Of a DNA stretch of 64,000 bases, positions 29,714 through 37,771 are shown piece after piece (position 1 is the first letter of the stretch; each line of letters starts with the position of its first letter). Source of the DNA: Candidatus Paracaedibacter acanthamoebae (GTDB taxonomy: Bacteria > Pseudomonadota > Alphaproteobacteria > Paracaedibacterales > Paracaedibacteraceae); the NCBI RefSeq assembly GCF_000742835.1, contig NZ_CP008941.1, positions 1,913,690 through 1,977,689 on the forward strand, written 5' to 3'. Under the pieces are notes generated by a model, which had not been told where the DNA came from, did no database searches, and saw only the letters and a program-made list of their open reading frames with translations. A program made the translations under genes and the position numbers.

Positions 29714-30266
29714 TACAGTGAACCATCTCGTGATTAAGGAAATTTCCTTGTTAAGAGGGGATAAACCTATTTTAAGCAATTTCTCTCTCTCTCTCTCAGC
29801 AAGCCAATGGATAGTGCTGCGAGGACGGAATGGGAGTGGCAAATCTACTTTGTTAAAAGCAATTGTGGGTTTGGTTCCTCTTCATCAGGGATCGATTGAC
29901 TGTCCTGATTTTTGTTATTTAGGCCATCAGAATGGATTTAGAGAATCTATGACGGTAAGCGATCAGTTAGCCTTTGTGGCCAATCATTTTAAAGTACCCC
30001 TGCAAGCCACGCCTGTGGATCACTTATTAGATCTTCCTCTTCATCATCTGTCAGCCGGGCTGAAACGTCAGGTTGCTTTGTGCCAGTTTATCTTTTCACC
30101 TCATTCCTTGTGGATTATGGATGAACCTTTTGAACATTTAGACAAGCAGGCTCAAACTTATTTTCTGACGCTCATGCAAGGTCATATCGACCGAGGCGGA
30201 TCTATTCTGCAAACCAGTCATGAGACTATAAGCAATCCTAAGGACCAGGAAATTTGGCTGAGTTAA
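29691..30266 (+). CDS. ccmA: Heme exporter ATP-binding protein CcmA-like
   Basis: A small ABC ATPase with Walker A GRNGSGKSTLL, signature LSAGLKRQVALC and Walker B LWIMDEPFEHLD. The FCYLGHQNGFRESMTV segment (YLGHxxGlk pattern) points to CcmA, which drives the cytochrome c maturation complex. From the ATG at 29691 it has 191 residues, close to the family norm; a longer reading from 29592 would add basic residues unlike CcmA. No ccmB follows in the window, so the partner must be elsewhere or the protein does another job. Confidence 0.8.
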   Translation: MDVALISDTVNHLVIKEISLLRGDKPILSNFSLSLSASQWIVLRGRNGSGKSTLLKAIVGLVPLHQGSIDCPDFCYLGHQNGFRESMTVSDQLAFVANHFKVPLQATPVDHLLDLPLHHLSAGLKRQVALCQFIFSPHSLWIMDEPFEHLDKQAQTYFLTLMQGHIDRGGSILQTSHETISNPKDQEIWLS

Positions 30267-30333
30267 AGGGAAGAGAAACGAACTTAAGGATAAGGTCGAG
30301 TTCATCTGTTTTCTTAAAACAAAGCCTGATAAT

Positions 30334-30951
30334 TTATTTTATCTCTTTACCATGATTCAGCAGAACAATCTCTTTGAAACCTTCGACTGCTTCGCTGCTT
30401 TCACCGGTATAACCGCGGTAAGTTATTTCAAAATCTTTACGCAACGGAAGGGGGAAAATCTTTTTACCTTTTCGGAGGAATTCCTTATAACTCTTTAAAG
30501 CAGGGGTATGGCCTATTTCAACTTTTATCACCGAAACCGGCAAATTATAATATTTTTCATAAACCGCTTCATCATCCCGAACGCTTCCGAGAATTGGAGA
30601 GCGCCATAGGGAAGCAATACCATCATATGTCACCTTCGTTCTCATTAAGTCTAATTCAATTACAGTCGCTGCTTGCTTAGACTTGGACAGCACTTCCAAA
30701 TGGTTATCATTCAAGTTTTCCTGTGCATTAAAGTACATAATTTTTGTATTTTTTTCCAAATGCTCATCAAAAAAGTGAGCCAATTGTTCCTTACTTAATT
30801 GTGGTCCATATCCTAAGCAAACCGTTGCCCGTCCATGATGATGTAATTCTTTAATTCCACATTGATCGTGAGTCCAACCAACACTTGTAAGGAGACCGTA
30901 AAAGGTTAAGCTGCCAATAATAAAGGAAACATTTATATTCTTTATCTTCAT
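30334..30951 (-). CDS. Exported protein with a leucine-rich-repeat-like segment
   Basis: The 205-residue protein has a signal peptide (INVSFIIGSLTFYGLLTSVG, cleaved near GWT). Residues about 75-120 read LNDNHLEVLSKSKQAATVIE followed by LDLMRTKVTYDGIASLW, which matches one to two leucine-rich repeats of the L..L.LS.T.ITD.G...L type. The rest is unassigned. LRR proteins often mediate binding to host proteins. Its ATG overlaps the stop of a broken upstream gene by four bases (30948-30951), so the pair once formed a unit. Confidence 0.6.
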   Translation of the reverse strand: MKIKNINVSFIIGSLTFYGLLTSVGWTHDQCGIKELHHHGRATVCLGYGPQLSKEQLAHFFDEHLEKNTKIMYFNAQENLNDNHLEVLSKSKQAATVIELDLMRTKVTYDGIASLWRSPILGSVRDDEAVYEKYYNLPVSVIKVEIGHTPALKSYKEFLRKGKKIFPLPLRKDFEITYRGYTGESSEAVEGFKEIVLLNHGKEIK

Positions 30952-31404
30952 TTTGTCTTCTCCATTTTTCCCATTAAGTCATTTTTTATGCTGATACCAG
31001 CTGTTGCTAAAATACTCAGATTTACCTCCCCTAAAAAATTTATTATTAAGGTATCAGGCAAAGGCTCTTTTAGCTTCAAACGAACAGCTGCTTGTTCAAT
31101 GAGCCCACCATACGGACGCTCATTCTTTCGAATACTAATTCCTTCTTCCAATAAGACACTCTTTAATCTACTAAGAATACTTTGTTGAGAAAAGTAAAAC
31201 GTTCCTCTGCAATATTTGCATATATGCCGACCAGAGATAATATCCAGCTCACCATATACATCCTCTTTTATACATACCCTTAATTCTTTTGGTTTATCTT
31301 TTAAGAGAGGAGAGAAAGTAGTTTTATTTAATCTTAAGTATAATAGGCTTCTTATACGCTCTATATAGTATTTAAAGATCGCAACTTTTTTAAATTTTAT
31401 CCAT
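30948..31404 (-). pseudogene. Broken gene with a CxxC motif, partner of the LRR-like gene
   Basis: A frame of more than 140 codons is open from 31403 down to the TGA at 30948 but has no usable start upstream. An ATG at 31402-31404 starts in another frame (MDKI, then stop) just before a TTT-AAAAAA run, so a slip in that run would restore one gene. The product includes GRHICKYCRGTFYFSQQSI, with a CxxC pair next to a His, and PYGGLIEQAAVRL. I do not recognise the family; the HxCxxC arrangement is loosely like zinc-binding or deaminase sites. A TTG at 31151 could still start a 67-residue fragment. Confidence 0.5.
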
Positions 31405-31428
31405 TACTTCTAAGGTAAGGCCCAAACA

Positions 31429-31479
31429 CTATTGCCTAAGCACTACTGCGTAGAGTGCGATCTTAACTGAGATATATAC
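31429..31479. repeat. Degenerate intergenic repeat, copy B
   Basis: Starts with ACACTATTGCCTAAGC, then GATCTTAACT and ATCTTTA in the same order as a stretch at about 10391-10433 (ACACCACTGCCTAAGC, GATCTTAACT, ATCTTTA). The two copies differ by small insertions. Both lie next to gene remnants. Confidence 0.4.
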
Positions 31480-31656
31480 TATCTTTAATTCGTCAATGGC
31501 TAAAAAATAGCAGAGATTCTCATAAAAAATATTAAAGGAAAAATTTATGCTATATAATATTCTACCCTAAGAAGGAGGTAGTTAAAGCAGTTTTTGATTC
31601 AACTATTTTCACTAGAGACTATATGCCGCATAGAACCAAATAAGCTCGACATTGAC

Positions 31657-32868
31657 TTAAGCAGCCTGGCTTAATTGGTAATCCTTATAGACACGTTGTA
31701 AGGCCGTCAACAGCTGATCAATATGCTCATGGGTATGAGCCGGCGTAATTGTAATGCGCAAGCGCTCTTGCCCTACGGGTACGGTCGGATAATTAATCGG
31801 CTGAATATAAATTTTGTCCTCATATAATAGCCGGTCGCATATCTCTTTACATAAGGCCGCATCACCCACCACCACGGGGATAATGTGTCCTTGGGTTTCT
31901 CGGTAGGGCAGGTTGGTTTTGGCGATTTGTTGCTTGAAATAATTAACCTGCTGCCAGAATTGATCGCGCAAGCCTTGACCGTCCCGCACAAGTTCCATAG
32001 AGCGCAAGATAGCTGCTGCATTGGCCGGTGGCATAGAGGTTGTAAAAATAAAACCGGACGCCGCACTGCGGACAAAATCCACAAGATTGCGTTTACCGCT
32101 TATATAACCGCCCACCACACCAAACCCTTTGGCAAAATTACCTTGAATAATGTCTATCTGGTCTTGCAAGCCAAGTAATTCTGAAACCCCCGCGCCGGTG
32201 GCACCATAAAGCCCCACCGCATGGACTTCATCAATAAATGTTAAAGCGTTATATTTCTTGGCTAACGCAAAGATTTCAACAGCGGGCGCCATATCCCCAT
32301 CCATCGAATAAACAGCTGTAAAGACAATCAGCTTTGGTTTACTGAGGGGAATTTGTTGGAGCTTAGATTCTAAATCAGCCATATCATTATGGCGAAAGAT
32401 AAATTTCTCAGCACGACTATTGCGAATTCCTTGAATCATAGAAGCGTGATTTTTCTCATCACTTAAAACAACACATCCCGGCAAACTCGTGGCAAGTGTG
32501 CAAATAGATGTATCATTGGCCACATACCCTGATGAAAAAATTAATCCCGCCTCTTTACCGTGAAAATCAGCAATGGCTTGCTCTAAAAGGACATGGGGAT
32601 TTGCTGTGCCCGAAATATTACGCGTCCCGCCAGACCCAGCTCCATAGATTTTAGCAGCCGACACCATGGCATCCACAACTTGTGGATTTTGGCTTAAAGC
32701 CAAATAATCATTACTGCACCAGACAACGACTTCATCAACCGTATTATCATGATGCCAAAGAGCCTTGGGCGCTGCTCCCACAATACGTTCTAAGTTAATA
32801 AACACACGGTATCTGCCCTCTGCCTTAAGAGAGCAGAGATAGCTATCAAAAAAGTTATCGTAATCCAT
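31657..32868 (-). CDS. hemA: 5-aminolevulinate synthase
   Basis: A PLP enzyme condensing glycine and succinyl-CoA to 5-aminolevulinate, the first step of the alphaproteobacterial C4 heme pathway. From the ATG at 32868 it has about 403 residues. It opens with the typical YDNFFDSYLCSLKAEGRYRV and has the GSGGTRNISGT loop, FIDEVHAVG and the cofactor lysine in GNFAKGFGVVGG (Lys247). A TTG at 32901 is possible but adds atypical residues. It is divergent from xseA. It uses glycine supplied by GlyA and feeds the hemC-hemD genes at 59-61 kb. Confidence 0.97.
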   Translation of the reverse strand: MDYDNFFDSYLCSLKAEGRYRVFINLERIVGAAPKALWHHDNTVDEVVVWCSNDYLALSQNPQVVDAMVSAAKIYGAGSGGTRNISGTANPHVLLEQAIADFHGKEAGLIFSSGYVANDTSICTLATSLPGCVVLSDEKNHASMIQGIRNSRAEKFIFRHNDMADLESKLQQIPLSKPKLIVFTAVYSMDGDMAPAVEIFALAKKYNALTFIDEVHAVGLYGATGAGVSELLGLQDQIDIIQGNFAKGFGVVGGYISGKRNLVDFVRSAASGFIFTTSMPPANAAAILRSMELVRDGQGLRDQFWQQVNYFKQQIAKTNLPYRETQGHIIPVVVGDAALCKEICDRLLYEDKIYIQPINYPTVPVGQERLRITITPAHTHEHIDQLLTALQRVYKDYQLSQAA

Positions 32869-32936
32869 TTGTTTCTTGTGTATGAAGCTATATAATAACA
32901 CTATAAATCATATTCTCTGAAAAACATAACGACAAG

Positions 32937-34283
32937 GTGACGCGGTTGACGGAAAACTTACCACCTCTTACTCAAAGTCCTTTAATGCCTGTCCTGACAG
33001 TCAGCGACTTGTCCGTTGCCCTTAAAAGGACGGTTGAGGATCAATTTGGCTTTGTGCGCATTAAGGGTGAAATTTCCGGCCTTAAGCGCCACACCTCGGG
33101 GCATATTTACTATGCTTTGAAAGATGAAAATGCCGTTATTGATGCGGTTTCCTGGCGGGGCTCTTATTCTAATAATCCGATTCAATTGGAAGAAGGTTTA
33201 GAAATTATTGCAACCGGCCGCGTGACAACCTATCCGGCTCGATCGAAATATCAAATGATTGTGGAAAGCTATGAAGCCTCTGGCCAAGGTGCTTTGTTAA
33301 AACTTCTGGAGGACCGCAAACGCCAATTACAGGCTGAAGGATTATTTGCATCCGACCGGAAGAAAAAAATCCCATCCTTCCCCCAAACCATTGGCGTTAT
33401 TACGTCACCCACCGGGGCCGTGATCCGCGATATTTTGCATCGCATTGAGGACCGCTTTCCTTGTCATGTTATCGTTTGGCCCGTCCTGGTACAAGGGCCG
33501 GGAGCAGCTGAGCAAGTTGCTGCCGCCATCAAAGGCTTTAATGCCCTTCCCCATCCACCCGATGTTTTAATTGTTGCTCGAGGTGGCGGTAGTTTAGAGG
33601 ATTTGTGGGCCTTTAACGAGGAAATTGTTGTGCGCGCCGCCGCGGAAAGTCGCCTACCACTCATCTCGGCAATCGGCCATGAAACGGATACAACTTTAAT
33701 TGATTATGCAGCTGACCTGAGAGCCCCCACACCGACCGGAGCCGCAGAATTCGCCGTTCCTGTGCTGTTAGATTTACTGACTTATTTACAAGATCGGGAC
33801 CGACGTCAACAGGATGTGATGCGGCAACTCATTGACAACCGGCAACTGCGTCTATCAGCACTCGAGCGGGGGCTTGTTAATCCGCAGCGCCTTCTTGAAG
33901 ATGGAATGCAACGTTTGGATGATTGGGCGGACCGATTGACGCGAGCTCTCCCTCAATTTTGTCAAAATCTCCAAGAACGGTTAGGAATGACTTATAGTCG
34001 CTTGCGGCGCCCCCATGAGGTGCTCGAAATCAGTGAAGAACGCCTAGCCCAATTATCAACCCGTTTGGAACAAGCCAGTTTCCATAAGGTTTTAGAACGG
34101 GGCTTTGCCTTGATCACTAATCCTAAGGGCGCCCCTATCACGGCGGCAAAAACTTTTCCTGATACGCCTGTTCATCTTACTTTTGCCGATGGCACAGTTG
34201 AAGTCATCAAAACAGGTGTCCACCCGGCCCGTCCAAAATCACGGGGAGCAAAACCTGCCCCCCAACAACCCCGCTTATTCTAA
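32937..34283 (+). CDS. xseA: Exodeoxyribonuclease VII large subunit
   Basis: The large subunit of the single-strand exonuclease ExoVII. The 448-residue protein has an N-terminal OB fold (VRIKGEISGLKRHTSGHIYY) and the catalytic ExoVII domain with GVITSPTGAVIRDI, VARGGGSLEDLWAFNEE and SAIGHETDTTLIDYAADLRA. A coiled coil and a short C-terminal domain follow. The start is a GTG at 32937 or a TTG at 32946; the AAGG at 32934-32937 is better placed for the TTG. No xseB is in the window. Confidence 0.96.
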   Translation: MTRLTENLPPLTQSPLMPVLTVSDLSVALKRTVEDQFGFVRIKGEISGLKRHTSGHIYYALKDENAVIDAVSWRGSYSNNPIQLEEGLEIIATGRVTTYPARSKYQMIVESYEASGQGALLKLLEDRKRQLQAEGLFASDRKKKIPSFPQTIGVITSPTGAVIRDILHRIEDRFPCHVIVWPVLVQGPGAAEQVAAAIKGFNALPHPPDVLIVARGGGSLEDLWAFNEEIVVRAAAESRLPLISAIGHETDTTLIDYAADLRAPTPTGAAEFAVPVLLDLLTYLQDRDRRQQDVMRQLIDNRQLRLSALERGLVNPQRLLEDGMQRLDDWADRLTRALPQFCQNLQERLGMTYSRLRRPHEVLEISEERLAQLSTRLEQASFHKVLERGFALITNPKGAPITAAKTFPDTPVHLTFADGTVEVIKTGVHPARPKSRGAKPAPQQPRLF

Positions 34284-34691
34284 GTCTGTTTTATCTTTTG
34301 GCAAGGGCTTTAAGCTTGTCACACAAAACTTAACCTTACGAGCTGGACAATTAATACGGCAAGCATGGCCTAAGCCTGGATCAATACGACACCGGAAAGG
34401 CAAACAGGAATCCTTACAAATCTTGCTCAACAAAATATGAGTCTTTTTCTGTTCAGGATCTTTGATATCTTTTGACTTTAGATCTTTAACAGAGGCGATC
34501 TGATCCCCCAAGCGATATAACTCCTCAATTAAAGGGATATGCTTAGCCTTTTTAGTATGTTGCAATACCTGTTCATGGGTGTAAAATTCTAACACACTAT
34601 TAGCTTGGTATTTATGATAAATTAGAAATGCAATCGCGCCCACTAGAACGGAGAGGATAATAAAAAGAAAACAACGAGTTTTATTAAGCAT
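34275..34691 (-). CDS. Membrane-anchored Cys-rich small protein
   Basis: The 138-residue protein begins with a hydrophobic segment (FLFIILSVLVGAIAFLIY) preceded by basic residues, so it is anchored with the rest outside, or exported. The final third holds six cysteines (ICKDSC, FRCRIDPG, ACRINC and KFC), which suggests disulfide bonds in the periplasm; DsbD is encoded in this window. No family is recognised. AAAGG five bases before the ATG supports the start. Its 3' end overlaps that of xseA by nine bases in a convergent arrangement. Confidence 0.65.
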   Translation of the reverse strand: MLNKTRCFLFIILSVLVGAIAFLIYHKYQANSVLEFYTHEQVLQHTKKAKHIPLIEELYRLGDQIASVKDLKSKDIKDPEQKKTHILLSKICKDSCLPFRCRIDPGLGHACRINCPARKVKFCVTSLKPLPKDKTDLE

Positions 34692-34819
34692 GGGTACCTT
34701 TCTTATAATTATATTTTGTGTTACCTTAAGTAAGGGTAAATTTTATGTTGCATGTGCCGATCATTTTACCCACATTAAAGAAGAACAGCAACGCTGCTCT
34801 TTAATTAGGAGACCTCATA

Positions 34820-34909
34820 ATGGGAATGGAACTCAATTTCGCAATCAGTGCCGCCGCCACCCTTGCAGTTTACTTGATTATGGTTGCCGCTAACATGGAA
34901 CAAATGTAA
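34820..34909 (+). CDS. Possible 29-residue membrane microprotein
   Basis: A short frame preceded by AGGAG eight bases upstream of the ATG. The product is a single hydrophobic helix (FAISAAATLAVYLIMVAAN) with polar ends, as in bacterial membrane microproteins. No relative is recognised. The good Shine-Dalgarno spacing and helix composition support it, but a frame this short can arise by chance. Confidence 0.4.
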   Translation: MGMELNFAISAAATLAVYLIMVAANMEQM

Positions 34910-34995
34910 CATATAATCCTTACATTTTGCTTTTACTTTACGCTTCTCACTCTGCTTAAATTAATAAGCCCATTACTCAAAAAGTCAAAAACAAA

Positions 34996-35030
34996 AAAAG
35001 CTCCTGAACAATCATCATCCAGGAGCTTTT
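34996..35030 (-). terminator. Intrinsic terminator of the CsbD-like gene
   Basis: Arms AAAAGCTCCTG and CAGGAGCTTTT are perfect 11-bp complements around a 13-base loop, with a T run on the minus-strand side. It lies 27 bases beyond the stop of the CsbD-like gene. Confidence 0.85.
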
Positions 35031-35056
35031 AATTCTAAATAGAAATATTAAAAATA

Positions 35057-35611
35057 TTATTTAGAATCTGCGCCCAGTTCAGTTTTATGAGCTTCTAAAA
35101 AGTCATGAACTTCTTTTTGGGCTTGTTCTTTACTATAGCCATATTTCTCCTGAAGCTTTCCTTCCAGTTCAATAGCTGAACCTTTCATTTTTAGGACCTC
35201 ATCATCCGTGAGCTTAGCCCATTTTTGCTGTACTTTTCCTTTAAATTGCTTCCAATTCCCAATCAGCACGTCTTTACGAGGAGTGTCTGGATTTTGTTCC
35301 AAAAATTCTTTAACTTCTTTTTGGGCTTGTTCTTTACTATAGCCATGCCTTTCTTGAAGTTTTCCTTCTAATTCAACAGCTGAACCTTTCATCTTAAGAA
35401 TATCATCATCCGTAATATTTGCCCATTTTTGCTGAATCTTACCTTTAAGTTGCTTCCAATTTCCGATAATGACATCTTTGTTTAAGTGAGCCATCAAATC
35501 ATGCTTCTCACCATGACCTGCCTCTTTTTTATCACTTTCAGCTTGTGCTATTGTGATCATTGACAGAATGGTCAGGGCTGAAACACTTAATTTTACTAAA
35601 GATTTTTTCAT
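35057..35611 (-). CDS. Exported protein with two tandem CsbD domains
   Basis: From the ATG at 35611 (GGAG box eight bases upstream) the protein has 184 residues. A signal peptide (KLSVSALTILSMITIAQA) leads two near-identical CsbD units of about 65 residues. Each has the pattern IGNWKQ.KGK.QQKWA, ...MKGSA.ELEGKLQE, YGYSKEQAQKEV. CsbD proteins are small cytoplasmic stress-response proteins of unknown mechanism. Tandem duplication together with export is unusual. An in-frame start 105 bases upstream would bury the signal peptide and is rejected. It is a single-gene unit with its own terminator. Confidence 0.88.
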   Translation of the reverse strand: MKKSLVKLSVSALTILSMITIAQAESDKKEAGHGEKHDLMAHLNKDVIIGNWKQLKGKIQQKWANITDDDILKMKGSAVELEGKLQERHGYSKEQAQKEVKEFLEQNPDTPRKDVLIGNWKQFKGKVQQKWAKLTDDEVLKMKGSAIELEGKLQEKYGYSKEQAQKEVHDFLEAHKTELGADSK

Positions 35612-35856
35612 TAATGATACTCCATTGGCTATTGTTGAAAAACCGTTCTTTGAAGATAACGCTTCAGGTGCACTGTTATAAGGTAAATTTAAAAACGTTA
35701 TTCCTGTAGACTGCATTAACAGCCACAGTTTAGAATTCCACGATAGATTCAGGAAATGAGGGTGGGTATAGTATAAAAAACTCTTTTAGTGATGGGGAGC
35801 TGACCACGACAGTCTTTTAAAAATAAATTAGGAAAACAAATTATTTCAAAAAGCTG

Positions 35857-35932
<76 letters not shown>

Positions 35933-36201
35933 TCTTGTGAGGATAGTCTTTTCTAACAAATAATGGAGGGGGTTGTCCAGTAAAAATTTCCCCCTTATAA
36001 CTTTTTAATTCCATCCTCAGATCAGCGTTTAGAAACTATAGCTTGAAGGCGTTTTAGGATATAGCCCGCCCCGTATAAATTGATATAGATTTATGGTGAG
36101 ATTTTGGGTGAATTTTCAAGCTTTGAAACCAGCACAAGCCGACCCTAATGAAGCCTTTTAAAAGTGAGAAAAAGGCGTCAAAAGGATACCCAGAAAATGG
36201 A

Positions 36202-37107
36202 TTAATTTATATTGGGCTGGCTATAGGCATCATGGTGAATGATAACCTCGGCGGTGGGAAATTTTTCTATAATCATTTGCTCAACTTCTTCGCCAATTTG
36301 ATGAGCCTCCCACAAAGGTAAATTCTTATCGAGATCTAAATGAAATTGAACAAACATATGATAGCCACTACTGCGGGTGCGCAAATCATGAAACCCATGG
36401 ATGCGAGGATGACAACTAATTATCTTTTTTATAGCGATTCGCGTTTCATTATCAAGCTCTTTATCCATCAACACATCGACCGAGCTCAGTGCAATTTTAA
36501 GAGAAGCTACAAAAATATAAACCGCAATAACACCGCCTACCACCACATCCAACCATAACCAACCAAAATAGACGGATAAGTTCAAACTAATTAAAACACC
36601 GATATTCGTTAGAAAATCCGTTTCATAGTGAACAGAATCAGCTTTGATAGCCAAAGATTTTGTCCGCTTAACGACATACCGTTGAAACACAATTAAAGCC
36701 CCGGTTATAATAGTGGCGGCCACCATCACCGAATTACCCAGCACAACATGGGAAAGAGGTTGTGGTTCAAACAATCGATGAGCAACATCAATAATAAGCC
36801 AAGCGGCCGATCCTGCAATAAAAGCCGTTTGAACAAGTCCACCAATGGCCTCTGCTTTGCCATGGCCAAACCGATGTTCTTTATCAGCCGGTTTAATAGC
36901 TTGGCGAATAATTATAAAATTAAGAATAGAGGCTAAAATATCCAGCATAGAATCCACAAGGGATGCTTGAAGGCTGAGTGATCCTGTTTGAAACCAAGCA
37001 TAAAACTTGGCAAGAACCATGACGCTCGCGGCGCCGATAGCAGCTTTGGAAGCAAGCTTAACTAAAGAAAAATCGGGGGTTAGGGGTACAACATTTTTGT
37101 CTTCCAT
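36202..37107 (-). CDS. fieF: Cation diffusion facilitator (FieF-like)
   Basis: A divalent metal efflux protein of the CDF family, 301 residues with six predicted helices. The first helix pair carries [12 protein letters not shown] (the D..D metal site of helix II) and [10 protein letters not shown], the family signature. Helix V has the matching [20 protein letters not shown] segment (here [16 protein letters not shown]). The C-terminal cytoplasmic domain holds [16 protein letters not shown]. Zinc or iron is the likely substrate. Its ATG lies 28 bases inside the pdxH 3' end, so the genes are coupled. Confidence 0.92.
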   Translation of the reverse strand: MEDKNVVPLTPDFSLVKLASKAAIGAASVMVLAKFYAWFQTGSLSLQASLVDSMLDILASILNFIIIRQAIKPADKEHRFGHGKAEAIGGLVQTAFIAGSAAWLIIDVAHRLFEPQPLSHVVLGNSVMVAATIITGALIVFQRYVVKRTKSLAIKADSVHYETDFLTNIGVLISLNLSVYFGWLWLDVVVGGVIAVYIFVASLKIALSSVDVLMDKELDNETRIAIKKIISCHPRIHGFHDLRTRSSGYHMFVQFHLDLDKNLPLWEAHQIGEEVEQMIIEKFPTAEVIIHHDAYSQPNIN

Positions 37108-37673
37108 GCGGATCCATTTCGTGTATATACAAGTCGATTATGCAAACGGAAAGGTTGCTCTTCCCAAAATTCAATTTCTTGAGGAATAACGCGAAAACCT
37201 GACCAATGAGAAGGGCGCGGTACATTGTCATCCCCAAATTTCAAAGAATAAGCTGCCAAGGCTTCTTCTAATTGACTGCGATCATCCAAAGGACGCGATT
37301 GTTTGGACGCCCACGCTCCTATTTGTGAGCCGACGGGACGTGTGGCAAAATAAGTGTTGGCCTCTTCATCACTGACGGGCTCAACAACCCCCTCCACTCG
37401 AATTTGCAACCGCAAGCTTTTCCAATGGAAACATAAAGCCACATGGCAATTAACCTTCAAGTCATTGCCTTTACGGCTGTCTAAATTAGTAAAGAAAACA
37501 AAATTGCCATCGGTGATACCCTTCAGCAGAACCATACGAACAGAGGGTCGACCCTCCTTATCAGCTGTAGCAAGTGCCATGACATTGGGATCATTTATTT
37601 CTTTTTCACCGGCTTGTTGAAACCAGTCATTAAATAAACTAATTGGATCTTGTGGTGGATTAATAATATCCAT
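37080..37673 (-). CDS. pdxH: Pyridoxamine 5'-phosphate oxidase
   Basis: The FMN enzyme that makes pyridoxal 5'-phosphate, the cofactor of GlyA and HemA in this window. The 197-residue protein shows [33 protein letters not shown] and the C-terminal WRVIP-like segment [20 protein letters not shown] (RxHxR is the PNPOx signature, here RLHNR). The end AWKTKMLYP matches the family's AWxxxrLyP. Confidence 0.96.
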   Translation of the reverse strand: MDIINPPQDPISLFNDWFQQAGEKEINDPNVMALATADKEGRPSVRMVLLKGITDGNFVFFTNLDSRKGNDLKVNCHVALCFHWKSLRLQIRVEGVVEPVSDEEANTYFATRPVGSQIGAWASKQSRPLDDRSQLEEALAAYSLKFGDDNVPRPSHWSGFRVIPQEIEFWEEQPFRLHNRLVYTRNGSAWKTKMLYP

Positions 37674-37771
37674 ATCTTCCCCCTCTTTTCAAGATGGTAC
37701 AAGGAAATAAGCTGAGATGCAATTAGCTATTCCTTAATACTTTCCCCCTATTCTAGAGATAGGGAGTATCC

